The notes below the pieces were generated by a model. The model worked only from the letters and a program-made list of their open reading frames with translations, did not search any database and was not told the DNA's origin. From the NCBI RefSeq assembly GCF_022026155.1, contig NZ_CP085041.1, forward strand, positions 94,306-158,305: 64,000 nt of DNA. Direction: 5' to 3'. This document shows positions 6,563 to 15,068 of the stretch, in pieces. Both the position numbers and the translations under genes were made by a program. Every line of letters starts with the position of its first letter. Within the stretch, counting starts at the first letter, position 1. The DNA comes from Dissulfurimicrobium hydrothermale (GTDB lineage: Bacteria > Desulfobacterota > Dissulfuribacteria > Dissulfuribacterales > Sh68).

Positions 6563-8680
6563 ATGCGTATCCTTACATCGTGGCTTAAGGAGTTTGTGCC
6601 GTTTGATTGCGGGGTCGAAAGGCTTGGCCGGGATCTGACACTTACCGGGCTTGAGATCGAGTCTATAGAGCCGTTTGGTCCGGATGATTTTGTCATTGAT
6701 ATCAGCATAACCCCGAATCGTCCCGACTGTCTGAGTGTCCTTGGCATTGCAAGGGAGATCTCGGCTATATACGGACTTCCTTTGATATTCGGCCCGAGTG
6801 TTTGTCTGACTGATGGCGCGCCGGGTGCACTTGAGACCTCGGTATCCGTTCCCGTAACTATTGAGGCGGTTGATCGCTGTGCAAGATATGCAGCTTGTGT
6901 GCTTGAAGATGTGCGTATCGGTCCATCGCCGGATTGGCTCAAGAGGCGCCTCGAGGCATGCGGGATAAGACCTGTAAACAATGTGGTTGACGCAACAAAC
7001 TATGTGCTTCTTGAGCTGGGCCAGCCCCTTCACGCCTTTGACCTGGACAGGCTTAGGGGTCCGGCCATAGTTGTGAGGTCGGCAAGGGCCGGAGAGGCGA
7101 TCAAGACCCTTGACGGAAAGGATAGACCGCTTTCCGCGGGGATGTTGGTCATCGCAGACGAAGAGAGGCCTGTGGCGGTTGCCGGGATCATGGGCGGGGC
7201 TGAGACTGAGGTAAGGCCTGAGACGTCCAGGATACTTCTCGAAAGTGCATGGTTTGAGCCCTCTCAGGTGAGACGCACGGCCAAGGCGCTCAAGATATAC
7301 ACCGAGGCCTCCTACAGGTTTGAGCGTGGGACCGACATAGAGGGGGTTATGACTGCGCTGAAGCGGGCGGTCGACCTGATATCGGACCTTGCCTCACCAA
7401 GCGGCAGCCCGGTCAAGGCGGGTGGGGTCAGGGACGTCTATCCTCGGCCCTTCGAGGCGCGCGTGATACGGATCAGGCCTGAGCGGGTGAAGCGGCTTCT
7501 CGGCGTCGAGATAGAGGCCGAGCACATCGCTGCCATACTTGAATCCTTGGGCTTAGCCAGGATTGACGGCATGAAGGATGTCAGCGCGATGGGGTTTTCG
7601 GTCCCTTCGTATCGTCTCGATCTCATCGAGGAGACGGACCTTATCGAAGAGGTCGCAAGGCTTTACGGTTACGACAATATCGAGGCCGAGGTCCCTTGCG
7701 CTGGTATCATAGCTTGTTCCCCGGCAACCAGTCCTGAAAAGGATTTAATCGACAAGGCCAAGGAGATATTGGTCTCGCAGGGGATGTGCGAGGCCATCTC
7801 CTACAGCTTCATATCCCCAGGCGACATAGAGCGGCTCGGCCTTGAGGGGGGCGATCCGCGCCTGAGACCGGTAAGGCTTCAAAATCCGATCAGTGAAGAC
7901 CTTTCGGTCATGCGTACCAGCCTCATCCCGTCCCTCCTTGGCGCCGCAGCTAGGAATCAGGCGCGCAGAAATATGGATGTCAAGCTGTTTGAGGCGGGCG
8001 CTGTATTTTATCATGGGACAGGTCAAGACGTGCTCTCGCGGCAGGAGCAGAGGGTGGCGGCGGTATGGGTCGGCGCGAGACATTGTCCTTCGTGGGCCTG
8101 GGGCAGAGAGCGGGCCGATGTTTTTGACCTCAAGGGTATCATGGAGGAGCTGCTTCGCGGTCTCATGATCAACGGGTGGTCCCTCATCCTGGGGACCCCA
8201 GGCGATCCATTTTATCTGGCCGGTGCATCGGCAAGGGTAGTCGATTCAAACGGAGGGCTGCTCGGCACGTTCGGTGAGATATCTCCGAAGGTCCTCGCCG
8301 CCTGGGACATAGACGGGCCGTTGTTCGCCTTCGATCTCTCGCTTGAAGCCATGGGCCGCGCCACTTCACCTGGGGTGAGGTTCAAACCTCTCCCGAGGTT
8401 TCCTTCAATGGAGAGGGATGTGGCGTTGGTCATGCCCGATCATGTAGTTTTAAAGGATATCCTCGAGTTTGTTCAGGGCAACAGGCCGATGTTCCTCGAG
8501 GATATCGAGGTCTTCGACGTCTATACCGGAAGTCCGATCCCTAAGGGTTCAAAGGGCATAGGTCTGCGTTTGAGATACAGGGCTGAAGATCGCACGCTCT
8601 CTGAAGAAGAGGTCTCGAGGGTCAACGGTGGGTTTGTCGAGGCGCTTTTAAAGAGATTCGGCGGGGCGTTAAGGGGATAG
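6563..8680 (+). CDS. pheT: Phenylalanine-tRNA ligase beta subunit lacking the OB-fold tRNA-binding domain
   Basis: 705 residues against about 790-800 for typical bacterial PheT. The first 40 residues (MRILTSWLKEF, LTGLEIESIEP) run directly into ISITPNRPDCLSVLGIAREI. In normal PheT these blocks are separated by a ~110-residue EMAPII-like OB-fold domain, so that domain is cleanly missing. The remaining parts are present: B3/B4 editing domain, B5 domain (YRFERGTDIEG follows), the catalytic-like module, and the C-terminal FDX-ACB domain (FKPLPRFPSMERDVALV onward). Start ATG 6563 has a GAAGGG ribosome site. The deletion is in frame and the rest looks intact, so the enzyme is probably functional. 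Confidence 0.95.
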   Translation: MRILTSWLKEFVPFDCGVERLGRDLTLTGLEIESIEPFGPDDFVIDISITPNRPDCLSVLGIAREISAIYGLPLIFGPSVCLTDGAPGALETSVSVPVTIEAVDRCARYAACVLEDVRIGPSPDWLKRRLEACGIRPVNNVVDATNYVLLELGQPLHAFDLDRLRGPAIVVRSARAGEAIKTLDGKDRPLSAGMLVIADEERPVAVAGIMGGAETEVRPETSRILLESAWFEPSQVRRTAKALKIYTEASYRFERGTDIEGVMTALKRAVDLISDLASPSGSPVKAGGVRDVYPRPFEARVIRIRPERVKRLLGVEIEAEHIAAILESLGLARIDGMKDVSAMGFSVPSYRLDLIEETDLIEEVARLYGYDNIEAEVPCAGIIACSPATSPEKDLIDKAKEILVSQGMCEAISYSFISPGDIERLGLEGGDPRLRPVRLQNPISEDLSVMRTSLIPSLLGAAARNQARRNMDVKLFEAGAVFYHGTGQDVLSRQEQRVAAVWVGARHCPSWAWGRERADVFDLKGIMEELLRGLMINGWSLILGTPGDPFYLAGASARVVDSNGGLLGTFGEISPKVLAAWDIDGPLFAFDLSLEAMGRATSPGVRFKPLPRFPSMERDVALVMPDHVVLKDILEFVQGNRPMFLEDIEVFDVYTGSPIPKGSKGIGLRLRYRAEDRTLSEEEVSRVNGGFVEALLKRFGGALRG

Positions 8681-9019
8681 ATGGGTGCGCTTACGAGACG
8701 CGACCTGGCGAGACGCATAAGTCAGGAATTCGGTTTTTCGATCCGTGTCAGCCGGAGACTGATAGACAGGCTTTTGTTTGAGATGGGTCTTGCGCTAGGT
8801 AACGGCGATCGGTTAAAGATAGCAAGATTCGGCGTCTTTTGTCCTGTTGAAAGGGCCGGGCGGACATGGGTAAATCCCATCGATAGGAGGTTGGTTGAGA
8901 TACCTCCGAGGCGGGGCGTGACCTTTCGCCCGAGCAGGATATTAAAGGCGATGGTAAATGGAGAAAAAGGGGAAGAAATACTACCGGATTGGGGATGTCA
9001 GCAGGTTGACCGGCGTTGA
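8681..9019 (+). CDS. ihfA: Integration host factor alpha / HU-family DNA-binding protein
   Basis: 112 residues, starting directly after the pheT stop with ribosome site AAGGGGAT inside the pheT end. HU/IHF fold: helices around TRRDLARRISQEFGFS, then the GDRLKIARFGVFCPVERAGR strand region and the DNA-binding arm ending RRGVTFRPSRILKAMVN. The C-terminal ~20 residues overlap the next gene and look non-conserved. pheT-ihfA-merR is a standard proteobacterial arrangement. IHF bends DNA and would be needed at the sigma-54 promoters seen in this window. Confidence 0.9.
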   Translation: MGALTRRDLARRISQEFGFSIRVSRRLIDRLLFEMGLALGNGDRLKIARFGVFCPVERAGRTWVNPIDRRLVEIPPRRGVTFRPSRILKAMVNGEKGEEILPDWGCQQVDRR

Positions 9020-9314
9020 TGCACATGTGCTGCGTTACTGGGAGGGGGAGTTTCGGCAGATACGCCCCCACAGGGTGGCGAGACAGAGGCTCTACCGGCC
9101 TGAAGATATCGAATTGATCGGTCGTATAAAAGAACTCCTTTATGAAAAGGGCTTCACTATAGCTGGGGCGAAGAAGCAGTTATCAGAAGAGGGAAGGGCT
9201 GTTCCGGTGCAGGCCGAGCTCTTTTCGCACGACTGCGGAAAGATGAAATATGAGACCGTCATTTCAGAGATCAGGGCCGGGCTTGTTTTGATAAGGCAGA
9301 TGCTTGAGGGTTAA
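8958..9314 (+). CDS. MerR-family transcriptional regulator
   Basis: 118 residues with an N-terminal MerR winged helix: YYRIGDVSRLTGVDAHVLRYWEGEF, then RQRLYRPEDIELIGRIKELL and a helix GFTIAGAKKQLSEEG. No effector-binding domain follows; the last ~40 residues form a short helical tail. It overlaps ihfA by 62 bp in another frame. Small MerR proteins are commonly found downstream of ihfA in deltaproteobacteria; targets are unknown. Confidence 0.88.
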   Translation: MEKKGKKYYRIGDVSRLTGVDAHVLRYWEGEFRQIRPHRVARQRLYRPEDIELIGRIKELLYEKGFTIAGAKKQLSEEGRAVPVQAELFSHDCGKMKYETVISEIRAGLVLIRQMLEG

Positions 9315-9338
9315 AAGGATCGGGTGTGATCAAGGCGG

Positions 9339-10436
9339 ATGTTTATTGCAATGGGTGATATTCTGCTTCAGAGGCTCGATGGGCTCAGAAAGAGGATAGA
9401 CGAGATAGACAGAGAAATAGTCTCCCTCCTCAAGGAACGTATGGCAATCGCCTGCGAGATCGGCAAAGAGAAGGCCGAGGCCGGTCTGGATGCCTTTGAT
9501 GTAGGCCGTGAGCAGGCGGTGATGGAGAATATCTTGCAGGGAAACGGCGGTGTCTTTCCGTCCAGCGGCCTCAAGGTGATCTTTAGAGAGATAATCTCGG
9601 CCTGCAGAAACGCCCAGATGCCGTTGAAGATAGGTTTTTTGGGGCCTGAGGCCACGTTTACACATATGGCGGCAACCAGGTTCTTCGGTCATGCGCCGTT
9701 ATTTATTGCCTCTGATACGATAACGGGCGTATTCGAGGAGGTGGAAAGGGAGCGGATTGACTTCGGTGTGGTCCCTGTCGAAAACTCCATCGAGGGTACA
9801 GTAGCCCTTACCCTGGACGGATTCTGCGAATTCAAGGTGAAGGTATGCGGTGAGATCTATCTTCCGATATCGCACGACCTCATGAACCAGAGCGGCAGGA
9901 TCGATCGGATAAAAAAGATACTCTCTCACCCGCATGCGGTTGCCCAGTGCAGAATGTGGCTTCAAAAGAACCTCCCTGCCGTTGCGATCGAGGAGGTGGT
10001 AAGCACGGCCCAGGCTGCAAGATGGGCTGCTGTTGACCCATCGGTCGCAGCGATCGCAAGCCCGCTCGCCGCCCAAATATATAATCTCCAGGTCATAGCA
10101 AGGCGCATTGAGGACTTTGCCGGCAACACTACCAGATTCCTGGTGCTGGGGCATGGGTGTCCAGGGCCTACAGGCGACGACAAGACATCCCTTCTCTTAG
10201 GTCTTGAAGACAGGCCTGGTTCCCTTATGCACCTCCTTGAACCGCTTGCCGTGCGGGGGATAAACCTCACAAAGATACAGTCCAGGCCGGTTAAGAGCGA
10301 GCCATGGAGGTATCTCTTTTACGTGGATATCACAGGACACATCAATGACCCGGAGGTCAGGGAAGGGATCGACGCGATGAAGGGCGGGTGTACGTTTCTT
10401 GAATGGCTGGGTTCGTATCCGAAGGGGAGGGCCTGA
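9339..10436 (+). CDS. pheA: P-protein: chorismate mutase / prephenate dehydratase
   Basis: 365 residues. Domains in order: AroQ chorismate mutase (about 8-90: LRKRIDEIDREIVSLLKER, EIGKEKAE), prephenate dehydratase (about 93-275: IGFLGPEATFTHMAA, VPVENSIEGTV, GNTTRFLVLG) and a C-terminal ACT domain (DDKTSLLLGLEDRPGSLMHL, ESRP-like IQSRPVKSEPW) that binds Phe for feedback inhibition. It converts chorismate to phenylpyruvate. The start may be ATG 9339 or the in-frame ATG 9351. Placement after pheST joins Phe synthesis with Phe-tRNA charging. Confidence 0.95.
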   Translation: MFIAMGDILLQRLDGLRKRIDEIDREIVSLLKERMAIACEIGKEKAEAGLDAFDVGREQAVMENILQGNGGVFPSSGLKVIFREIISACRNAQMPLKIGFLGPEATFTHMAATRFFGHAPLFIASDTITGVFEEVERERIDFGVVPVENSIEGTVALTLDGFCEFKVKVCGEIYLPISHDLMNQSGRIDRIKKILSHPHAVAQCRMWLQKNLPAVAIEEVVSTAQAARWAAVDPSVAAIASPLAAQIYNLQVIARRIEDFAGNTTRFLVLGHGCPGPTGDDKTSLLLGLEDRPGSLMHLLEPLAVRGINLTKIQSRPVKSEPWRYLFYVDITGHINDPEVREGIDAMKGGCTFLEWLGSYPKGRA

Positions 10437-10456
10437 TTCAGCCGAAGGAATACCCT

Positions 10457-10516
10457 GCCGGGCTGTAGAGCCCGGCCGCGAGGGGAGGTTTGTCTGCCGG
10501 GCAGGGCAGGCCCGGC
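10457..10516. terminator. Tandem GC-rich hairpins between convergent genes
   Basis: Two hairpins with the same arms: GCCGGGCT-GTAG-AGCCCGGC (10457-10476) and GCCGGGC-N7-GCCCGGC (10496-10516). They separate pheA (plus) from the TPR gene (minus). There are no T-runs, so they resemble REP-type or bidirectional termination structures. Arms can cross-pair, allowing alternative folds. Confidence 0.5.
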
Positions 10517-10524
10517 GGTTCAGT

Positions 10525-11250
10525 TCAGTGCCTCGGCGTCTCCTTTATCTTTGGCGCTATGCCTTCCCCGGAGAGTTCCATCACCTTATAGCGCACAAAA
10601 TCCAGCTGGGTCGGCTCTTTTGTAAGCGAGAGGTATTTGTCGTAGGCCTCAAGCGCCCCATCCCTGTCGCCTGATGCGGCTGATACCCTGGCGAGGTCAA
10701 GGGTAGCGATGGCCGAAAAGGCCTTGTTGCGGCCTGCTGCTGCAAATTCCTTTTTTGCCTGCCCAAACATGTGTTTTTCTTCATTTAAATACCCTAAGCC
10801 AAGCGAGGAAGCGGCGAACAGGGCACTGTCTTTGGGAAATTGTCCCTTGGCCTTGGAGAATGCCTCTATCGCCTGATCCGTCTTGCCCATGTCTTTATAT
10901 ATACCGGCCAGTATGAGTACAGCCTCCTTAGAGGCCTGGGTATGGCCGTGTTTTTGTACAAGTTCATCGAGCAGTTCGGCCGCCTTTTCATGTGTAGGTT
11001 CGGAGATTGCATCTGCCAAGAGGAGCGAGGCCTTGGCCTCTTCACGCCCTTTGTAGGTCGCATAGCCGGCCCAGACGGCCAGGACCAATATCACGGCGCA
11101 TACACCCACCAGTATCCCGCGGATATACTCCGATGCGAAGTCGATCATCCGGGCGGGGACGATGTCGGTTATCTGATCGAGCCCTGCTGCAGCAAGCGCC
11201 TTAACCGCATCGCTGGCCCCGGCACCGTATCCGGCATCTTTCTTTTTCAA
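10525..11250 (-). CDS. Membrane-anchored TPR protein (YfgM/CcmI-like layout)
   Basis: About 241 residues. A basic N-terminus is followed by one transmembrane helix (near 45-65, ILVGVCAVILVLAVWAGYA) and then TPR-like helices (EAVLILAGIYKDMGKTDQAIEAF, AIATLDLARVSAASGDRDGALEAY). Two TTG codons serve as possible starts: 11256 sits 1 nt from the AAGGAGG site, 11250 is at a normal spacing and is preferred here. The layout (N-terminal anchor, extracytoplasmic TPR) resembles YfgM, a periplasmic chaperone partner of the Sec translocon, but sequence identity cannot be judged. Confidence 0.75.
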   Translation of the reverse strand: MKKKDAGYGAGASDAVKALAAAGLDQITDIVPARMIDFASEYIRGILVGVCAVILVLAVWAGYATYKGREEAKASLLLADAISEPTHEKAAELLDELVQKHGHTQASKEAVLILAGIYKDMGKTDQAIEAFSKAKGQFPKDSALFAASSLGLGYLNEEKHMFGQAKKEFAAAGRNKAFSAIATLDLARVSAASGDRDGALEAYDKYLSLTKEPTQLDFVRYKVMELSGEGIAPKIKETPRH

Positions 11251-11279
11251 TCTCAAGCCTCCTTTCAGTCTTACCGTCC

Positions 11280-11750
11280 CTATTTCTTTTTGCCAAAGAA
11301 GTCATCCCAGACAAAGATAAGGGGCGTTGCGTCTTCCCTCGTCACCACGCATTCGGATACAGAACCGATGAAAAGGGTATGATCCCCGGTCTCGAAGGAA
11401 TTTACCACATTGCATTCCATGTAGGCAAAGGCCTTTGACAAGACCGGGAGGCCGCTGGTGGTAAGCGTGTAATCTATCCCCTGAAATTTGTCGACCGATC
11501 TGCCGCTCTTGAAGCCGAAGTGCTTTGAAAGCTCGAGTCCGTCTTCGGCCATGGCGTTTATACAAAACCGCCCAGATTCTTTAATAAGTCCGTAGGTGAA
11601 GCGTTGTTCCGCTATGGATACGGCGATGAGCGGCGGTTTAAACGATACCTGGCTTGCCCATGCCGCAGTCATGCCGTTTATCCTGTCTCCGGCCTTTGCT
11701 GTCACTACATATACGCCGGTGGGCAATGTCTTTGATATACATTCCTGCAT
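11280..11750 (-). CDS. Flavin reductase-family FMN-binding protein
   Basis: 156 residues from ATG 11750, chosen because AAGGAGG lies 6 nt upstream (an earlier in-frame ATG at 11765 precedes the ribosome site). Flavin reductase-like split-barrel: TLPTGVYVVTAKAGDRINGMTAAW near the N-terminus, SFKPPLIAVSI, a middle FCINAMAEDGLELSKHFGF, and a C-terminal HTLFIGSVSECVV strand. Such proteins bind FMN and reduce flavins or serve as electron-transfer flavoproteins in anaerobes. Substrate unknown. It follows the TPR gene in the same orientation. Confidence 0.85.
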   Translation of the reverse strand: MQECISKTLPTGVYVVTAKAGDRINGMTAAWASQVSFKPPLIAVSIAEQRFTYGLIKESGRFCINAMAEDGLELSKHFGFKSGRSVDKFQGIDYTLTTSGLPVLSKAFAYMECNVVNSFETGDHTLFIGSVSECVVTREDATPLIFVWDDFFGKKK

Positions 11751-11776
11751 GGTTGCCTCCTTCATTTTGGATTTTA

Positions 11777-12385
11777 TCAGAAAATCAGGGATCGAGCCTT
11801 TAATATACGTTTCAGAAGGGACGTCTTCGGTTCAAAGCCTTTGCGCCACCTTATGAATCGGGCCGGGTTGCCTGCCACTATTGAAAACGGGTCAACATCT
11901 TTGGTGATGACCGCACCTGCGCCGACCACAGCACCTTCGCCGATGTTTCTACCCTGAAGTATGCATGCACCTGCCCCAATCCATGCCCCGTCGCCGATAT
12001 GGATCGCGCCGTAGGTAAGACCGTGGTCTATGACAGCCTGAGGCGGGCCGTCGATCACATGGCCGGCACTCAAGAGCTTGGCCCCAGGGCCTATCAAGAC
12101 CTTATCTCCGATATAGAGCCCGCCTTCGCCTGAAAGATAGGCGCCGGTATTTATCCATACCTGGTTCCCTATCTTTATGTCGGCATTCAGGTTCAACAGG
12201 AGGTCACCGGTTACCAGGCGCACATATTCAAAGATCACCGAGCCTTCGCCGATCGATATGCCGCGGCCCTGGGTGGTACCTAGACGATAGCATGTAACGG
12301 TTTCGGCCCATCTTACATCCTTCCCGATGTAGTCTATGCCCGGAGGCGGCGTATCTTTGTTCCAGACATCAGGGAGGCCGGTCAA
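11777..12385 (-). CDS. Left-handed beta-helix (hexapeptide) acyltransferase
   Basis: About 202 residues rich in hexapeptide repeats: ISIGEGSVIFEYV, IKIGNQVWINTGAYLSGEG, LYIGDKVLIGPGAKLLSAGH, IHIGDGAWIGAGACILQG, IGEGAVVGAGAVITKDV, ending in the typical VAGNPARFIRW. The catalytic-type His (SAGHVID) is present. It belongs to the maltose/galactoside/serine O-acetyltransferase group; substrate probably a sugar or cell-surface glycan. The frame starts at a TTG (12385) right behind AAGGGA, so the start is uncertain. Confidence 0.82.
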   Translation of the reverse strand: MTGLPDVWNKDTPPPGIDYIGKDVRWAETVTCYRLGTTQGRGISIGEGSVIFEYVRLVTGDLLLNLNADIKIGNQVWINTGAYLSGEGGLYIGDKVLIGPGAKLLSAGHVIDGPPQAVIDHGLTYGAIHIGDGAWIGAGACILQGRNIGEGAVVGAGAVITKDVDPFSIVAGNPARFIRWRKGFEPKTSLLKRILKARSLIF

Positions 12386-12487
12386 GTCCCTTCAATCCCC
12401 CTCTTTTGATTTTGAGGTCTTTCTGCCACACCTTCTCCTTTCCATCTTTATAGTGATCACAACAGGAGAAAGGGGGACCATTCAGTT

Positions 12488-13711
12488 TCAATGCCCTATA
12501 AGCGGCCCATAGTCTATGCCGAGTGTCGAGCCAGCTGAATTCACGAATATCAGATCAGGCTCGCCGTCGCCGTCGAGGTCATAAAATTGGAGATCAAGCG
12601 GGAGGCTTCCGGCAGGCAGCGGGCCGCTGTTCAGCCACGTCCCGTCGTCCTTCGGGCTGACGACAAACACCTTCCCTTCCTCGCCAAGGCCTATCAACGC
12701 AGGCCTCCCATCGGCTGCATCCATGACGCCTATGCCGCTGTAGCCCCACACGGGGGCAGGTATGACAGCGGTGTGTGTGACATTGCCCTTGCCGTCGCCA
12801 TAGACAACCAGCGCCCCCTTGCCTGTCTCAAGCGGCGCAATGGCCGCCACCTCGCCCTTTTCATTCAGCCTGACCATCGAGAGGCTCCTCGGCGACCATC
12901 TGGCAAGGCCGTTTAGCTTGGCCTTGTACAGAAGACGCCTTTCAAATCGGCGTCCTCCTTTGTTGACAGCCACCCACAGGGTATCATTTTCATTGATGGC
13001 CCAGAAGATATCCGGTCTGCCGTCGCCGTTCCAGTCGCCAAGACTTACATAGGTCGGGTTCCTGCCGCCTGCGTCTATCTGCTGGATATCGAATTTGAAT
13101 TCCCCTTTACCCCCTTTGTTCCAGAGGATAAATATCTTGTCACCGGAATAAGGGGCAAGGACTATATCCGGTCTGCCGTCGCCGTCGAGGTCGGCTACCG
13201 CTATACCTACGGGGTCGCACGGCACAGGGAAACTTGCCTCTTTTTTGAAGGATGAGCCCATATTCTTCCAAAATTGGACCTCGTGCAGCCCCTCGCATGC
13301 GATGATTAGGTCAGGGTGCCCGTCTCCATCCCAGTCATAGGCGACAGGGATCCCGGGGTGATATCCAACCTCCGCTTCTCCATACACAGGCCCTGTATCG
13401 AAACGCCTTCCGGGTCTGCCCCAGTAGATGCGGAGATCTCCAGGGGCATGCGAAACCACCGCTATGTCCTTGATCCCGTCGCCATTGAAGTCGGCAACTG
13501 CTACCCCGTATGGGTCTTTTCCGGTCGTGAGTTCTATATGGTCTATATGAGAAGATGCCGGGCCCTGTGCCGCCTTCAGGCCAGTTCTTTCTTTGTAGCT
13601 TCCTACTGTTGAGCAACTGGTTATTGTAAAGATAGACATGACAAAGACGAAGATGATGCGGCAAAGGCCTCGCGGACCTTGCAAATGGCTGTAGATATAT
13701 CTTGAAGACAT
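12488..13711 (-). CDS. FG-GAP/VCBS-repeat lipoprotein
   Basis: 407 residues. The N-terminus has a hydrophobic stretch and lipobox (ITSC, Cys near 33), so it is a likely outer-membrane lipoprotein. At least five repeats carry the calcium-binding D-x-D-G-D motif (VAVADFNGDGIKDIAV, AYDWDGDGHPDLI, VADLDGDGRPDIV, LGDWNGDGRPDIF, FYDLDGDGEPDLI), as in beta-propeller FG-GAP proteins. Good ribosome site CGGAGG before the start. Function unknown; surface ligand binding is the usual role. Confidence 0.82.
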   Translation of the reverse strand: MSSRYIYSHLQGPRGLCRIIFVFVMSIFTITSCSTVGSYKERTGLKAAQGPASSHIDHIELTTGKDPYGVAVADFNGDGIKDIAVVSHAPGDLRIYWGRPGRRFDTGPVYGEAEVGYHPGIPVAYDWDGDGHPDLIIACEGLHEVQFWKNMGSSFKKEASFPVPCDPVGIAVADLDGDGRPDIVLAPYSGDKIFILWNKGGKGEFKFDIQQIDAGGRNPTYVSLGDWNGDGRPDIFWAINENDTLWVAVNKGGRRFERRLLYKAKLNGLARWSPRSLSMVRLNEKGEVAAIAPLETGKGALVVYGDGKGNVTHTAVIPAPVWGYSGIGVMDAADGRPALIGLGEEGKVFVVSPKDDGTWLNSGPLPAGSLPLDLQFYDLDGDGEPDLIFVNSAGSTLGIDYGPLIGH

Positions 13712-14069
13712 TGCATCGCCTCCGTGGATCTTCAGCGGTCTGCCGAAGTGATATCTTGCGACTTGTCAGGGATTGAAACGGCTGTAGAATAATTGACAGG
13801 CGGTCGGGTGTCAACCGCCTTGGACCTATGCCCTGCCCAGGAGCAGGGTCGCGGAGACCAATGGTCGCGCTATCCGCGCCTTGCCTTGCATCTAATCCCT
13901 TGTAATGCTATTATATTTTAAACTGTTTTTATTTTTTAGTACAATATCAAGAGATACCTATTAAACTGTCGGCTTGGGCTGGGCCACGATAGCAAAGCTG
14001 GAGCTCGTTGCTGAAGTATGGAGTGGTTAACCGGTGAACCAGCTTTTATGTGTGAAAGGGGGCGGCGCC
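13712..14069. other. Intergenic region between divergent genes
   Basis: No gene seen in 358 bp. It holds an inverted repeat GGCGGT/ACCGCC near 13798-13820 without a T-run and an AT-rich stretch near 13905-13945. The latter may contain promoters, though no clear -35/-10 pair was found. Confidence 0.4.
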
Positions 14070-14858
14070 ATGAGTGATGTACTTATAAAAGATAATGAGC
14101 AACCTGCCAAATCCGAGTCCGAGCCGTGTTATATGATCCGCACTATTGATGATCTGTATGAGCTCATTCGTACGAACGAGAAGTGGCGGGAGGCCTTGCG
14201 CAGGGAACTCTTGAGCCCTGCACTTTTGCGGTTGCCCGAAGACTTTTCTCGCTTCCGCGAAGAGGAGTTCAAGCCGCTTGCAACCGAGTTCCATCGCTTC
14301 CGCGAAGAGGAGTTCAAGCCGCTTGCAACCGAGTTCCATCGCTTCCGCGAAGAGGAGTTCAAGCCGCTTGTCAAAAAGGTCGATGTCATTGAGCAGGATG
14401 TAGCTATTCTCAAACAGAATGTAGCAAGGCTCAACATCGATGTTGCAGATCTGCAGGGCAGTGATCTGGAACGCCGTGTCCGAGAAAAGGCCCCTGCCTA
14501 TCTCGGCAAGATCATTCGCCGGTGCCGCACCCTTACACACGACAAGTTGGCGGAATTGCTTGACGACGCCGTTGATGCCCATAAGATTACCGCAGAGATG
14601 CGCGCCGATGCCGTTTTGGCGGATGTCGTGGTCATCGGCCGACTGTTCGAAGGCATGCAGCGAGATGTCGTGTTGGCAGTGGAGGTCTCCAAGGTGGTGG
14701 ATGTTGAAGATGTCAGGCGTGCAGGCCGCAGGGCTGCGATTATTGGCAAGGCCATGGGGGTCGATGGGATTGGGGTGGCCTTTGGCAAGAGCTGTACGGA
14801 AGGCGCCAGAGCGGCTGCCGACGAGCAAAAGGATGTTGTGCTTATCTGTCAGGGATGA
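14070..14858 (+). CDS. Coiled-coil repeat protein with nuclease-like C-terminal domain (copy 1 of architecture)
   Basis: 262 residues from ATG 14070, which has GGGGG 8-12 nt upstream (the frame is open from a GTG at 14034). Parts in order: an acidic N-terminus; a helix (YELIRTNEKWREALRRELL); three tandem copies of a 15-residue unit HRFREEEFKPLATEF-type; a heptad coiled coil (VDVIEQDVAILKQNVARLN); and a C-terminal alpha/beta domain with DVVVIGRLFEG and DVVLAVEVSKVVDVEDV. The last motif resembles the core of PD-(D/E)XK-fold proteins but has Ser where catalytic Lys is expected, so activity is doubtful. Same plan as the gene at 59787-60746. IS110 copy 1 begins 171 bp downstream. Function unknown. 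Confidence 0.75.
   Translation: MSDVLIKDNEQPAKSESEPCYMIRTIDDLYELIRTNEKWREALRRELLSPALLRLPEDFSRFREEEFKPLATEFHRFREEEFKPLATEFHRFREEEFKPLVKKVDVIEQDVAILKQNVARLNIDVADLQGSDLERRVREKAPAYLGKIIRRCRTLTHDKLAELLDDAVDAHKITAEMRADAVLADVVVIGRLFEGMQRDVVLAVEVSKVVDVEDVRRAGRRAAIIGKAMGVDGIGVAFGKSCTEGARAAADEQKDVVLICQG
14250..14370 (+). repeat. 45-bp tandem repeat inside the coiled-coil gene
   Basis: Two complete identical 45-bp units (14250-14294, 14295-14339) and the first 31 bp of a third. Each begins CGCTTCCGCGAAGAGGAG and encodes 15 residues. Perfect identity suggests recent expansion and probable length variation between strains. Confidence 0.9.
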
Positions 14859-14990
14859 ATGTAACACATGCCTTATATCTTCCCCCAGGAGGGGTTCCTT
14901 GCTAATTCGTCAGGAAGCCTTGCATTATCTGGCTCCATAATGGTGTCCCCTCATGAAAATTAATAATGTTCATTATCTATAAGACTCTTT

Positions 14991-15017
14991 GTCCCTCTCC
15001 CCCTCTTGGAGAGGGAC
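14991..15017. repeat. Perfect hairpin just outside IS110 copy 1
   Basis: GTCCCTCTCC (14991-15000), a 7-nt loop, and GGAGAGGGAC (15008-15017), a perfect 10-bp stem ending 12 bp before the IS core. It may terminate the upstream gene or be a REP-like target chosen by the element. Confidence 0.6.
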
Positions 15018-15068
15018 AGGTGGAATGCCCTCAGCGCATCCTTGTATTGTGAACGTGTTGTTGCTTTA

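Noticed and set aside
9993..10154. Minus-strand ORFs within pheA and similar long antisense ORFs (for example 14046-14867 and 59718-61034)
   Set aside because: They mirror strongly supported genes on the other strand and contain no recognisable domain; repeats keep some of them artificially open.
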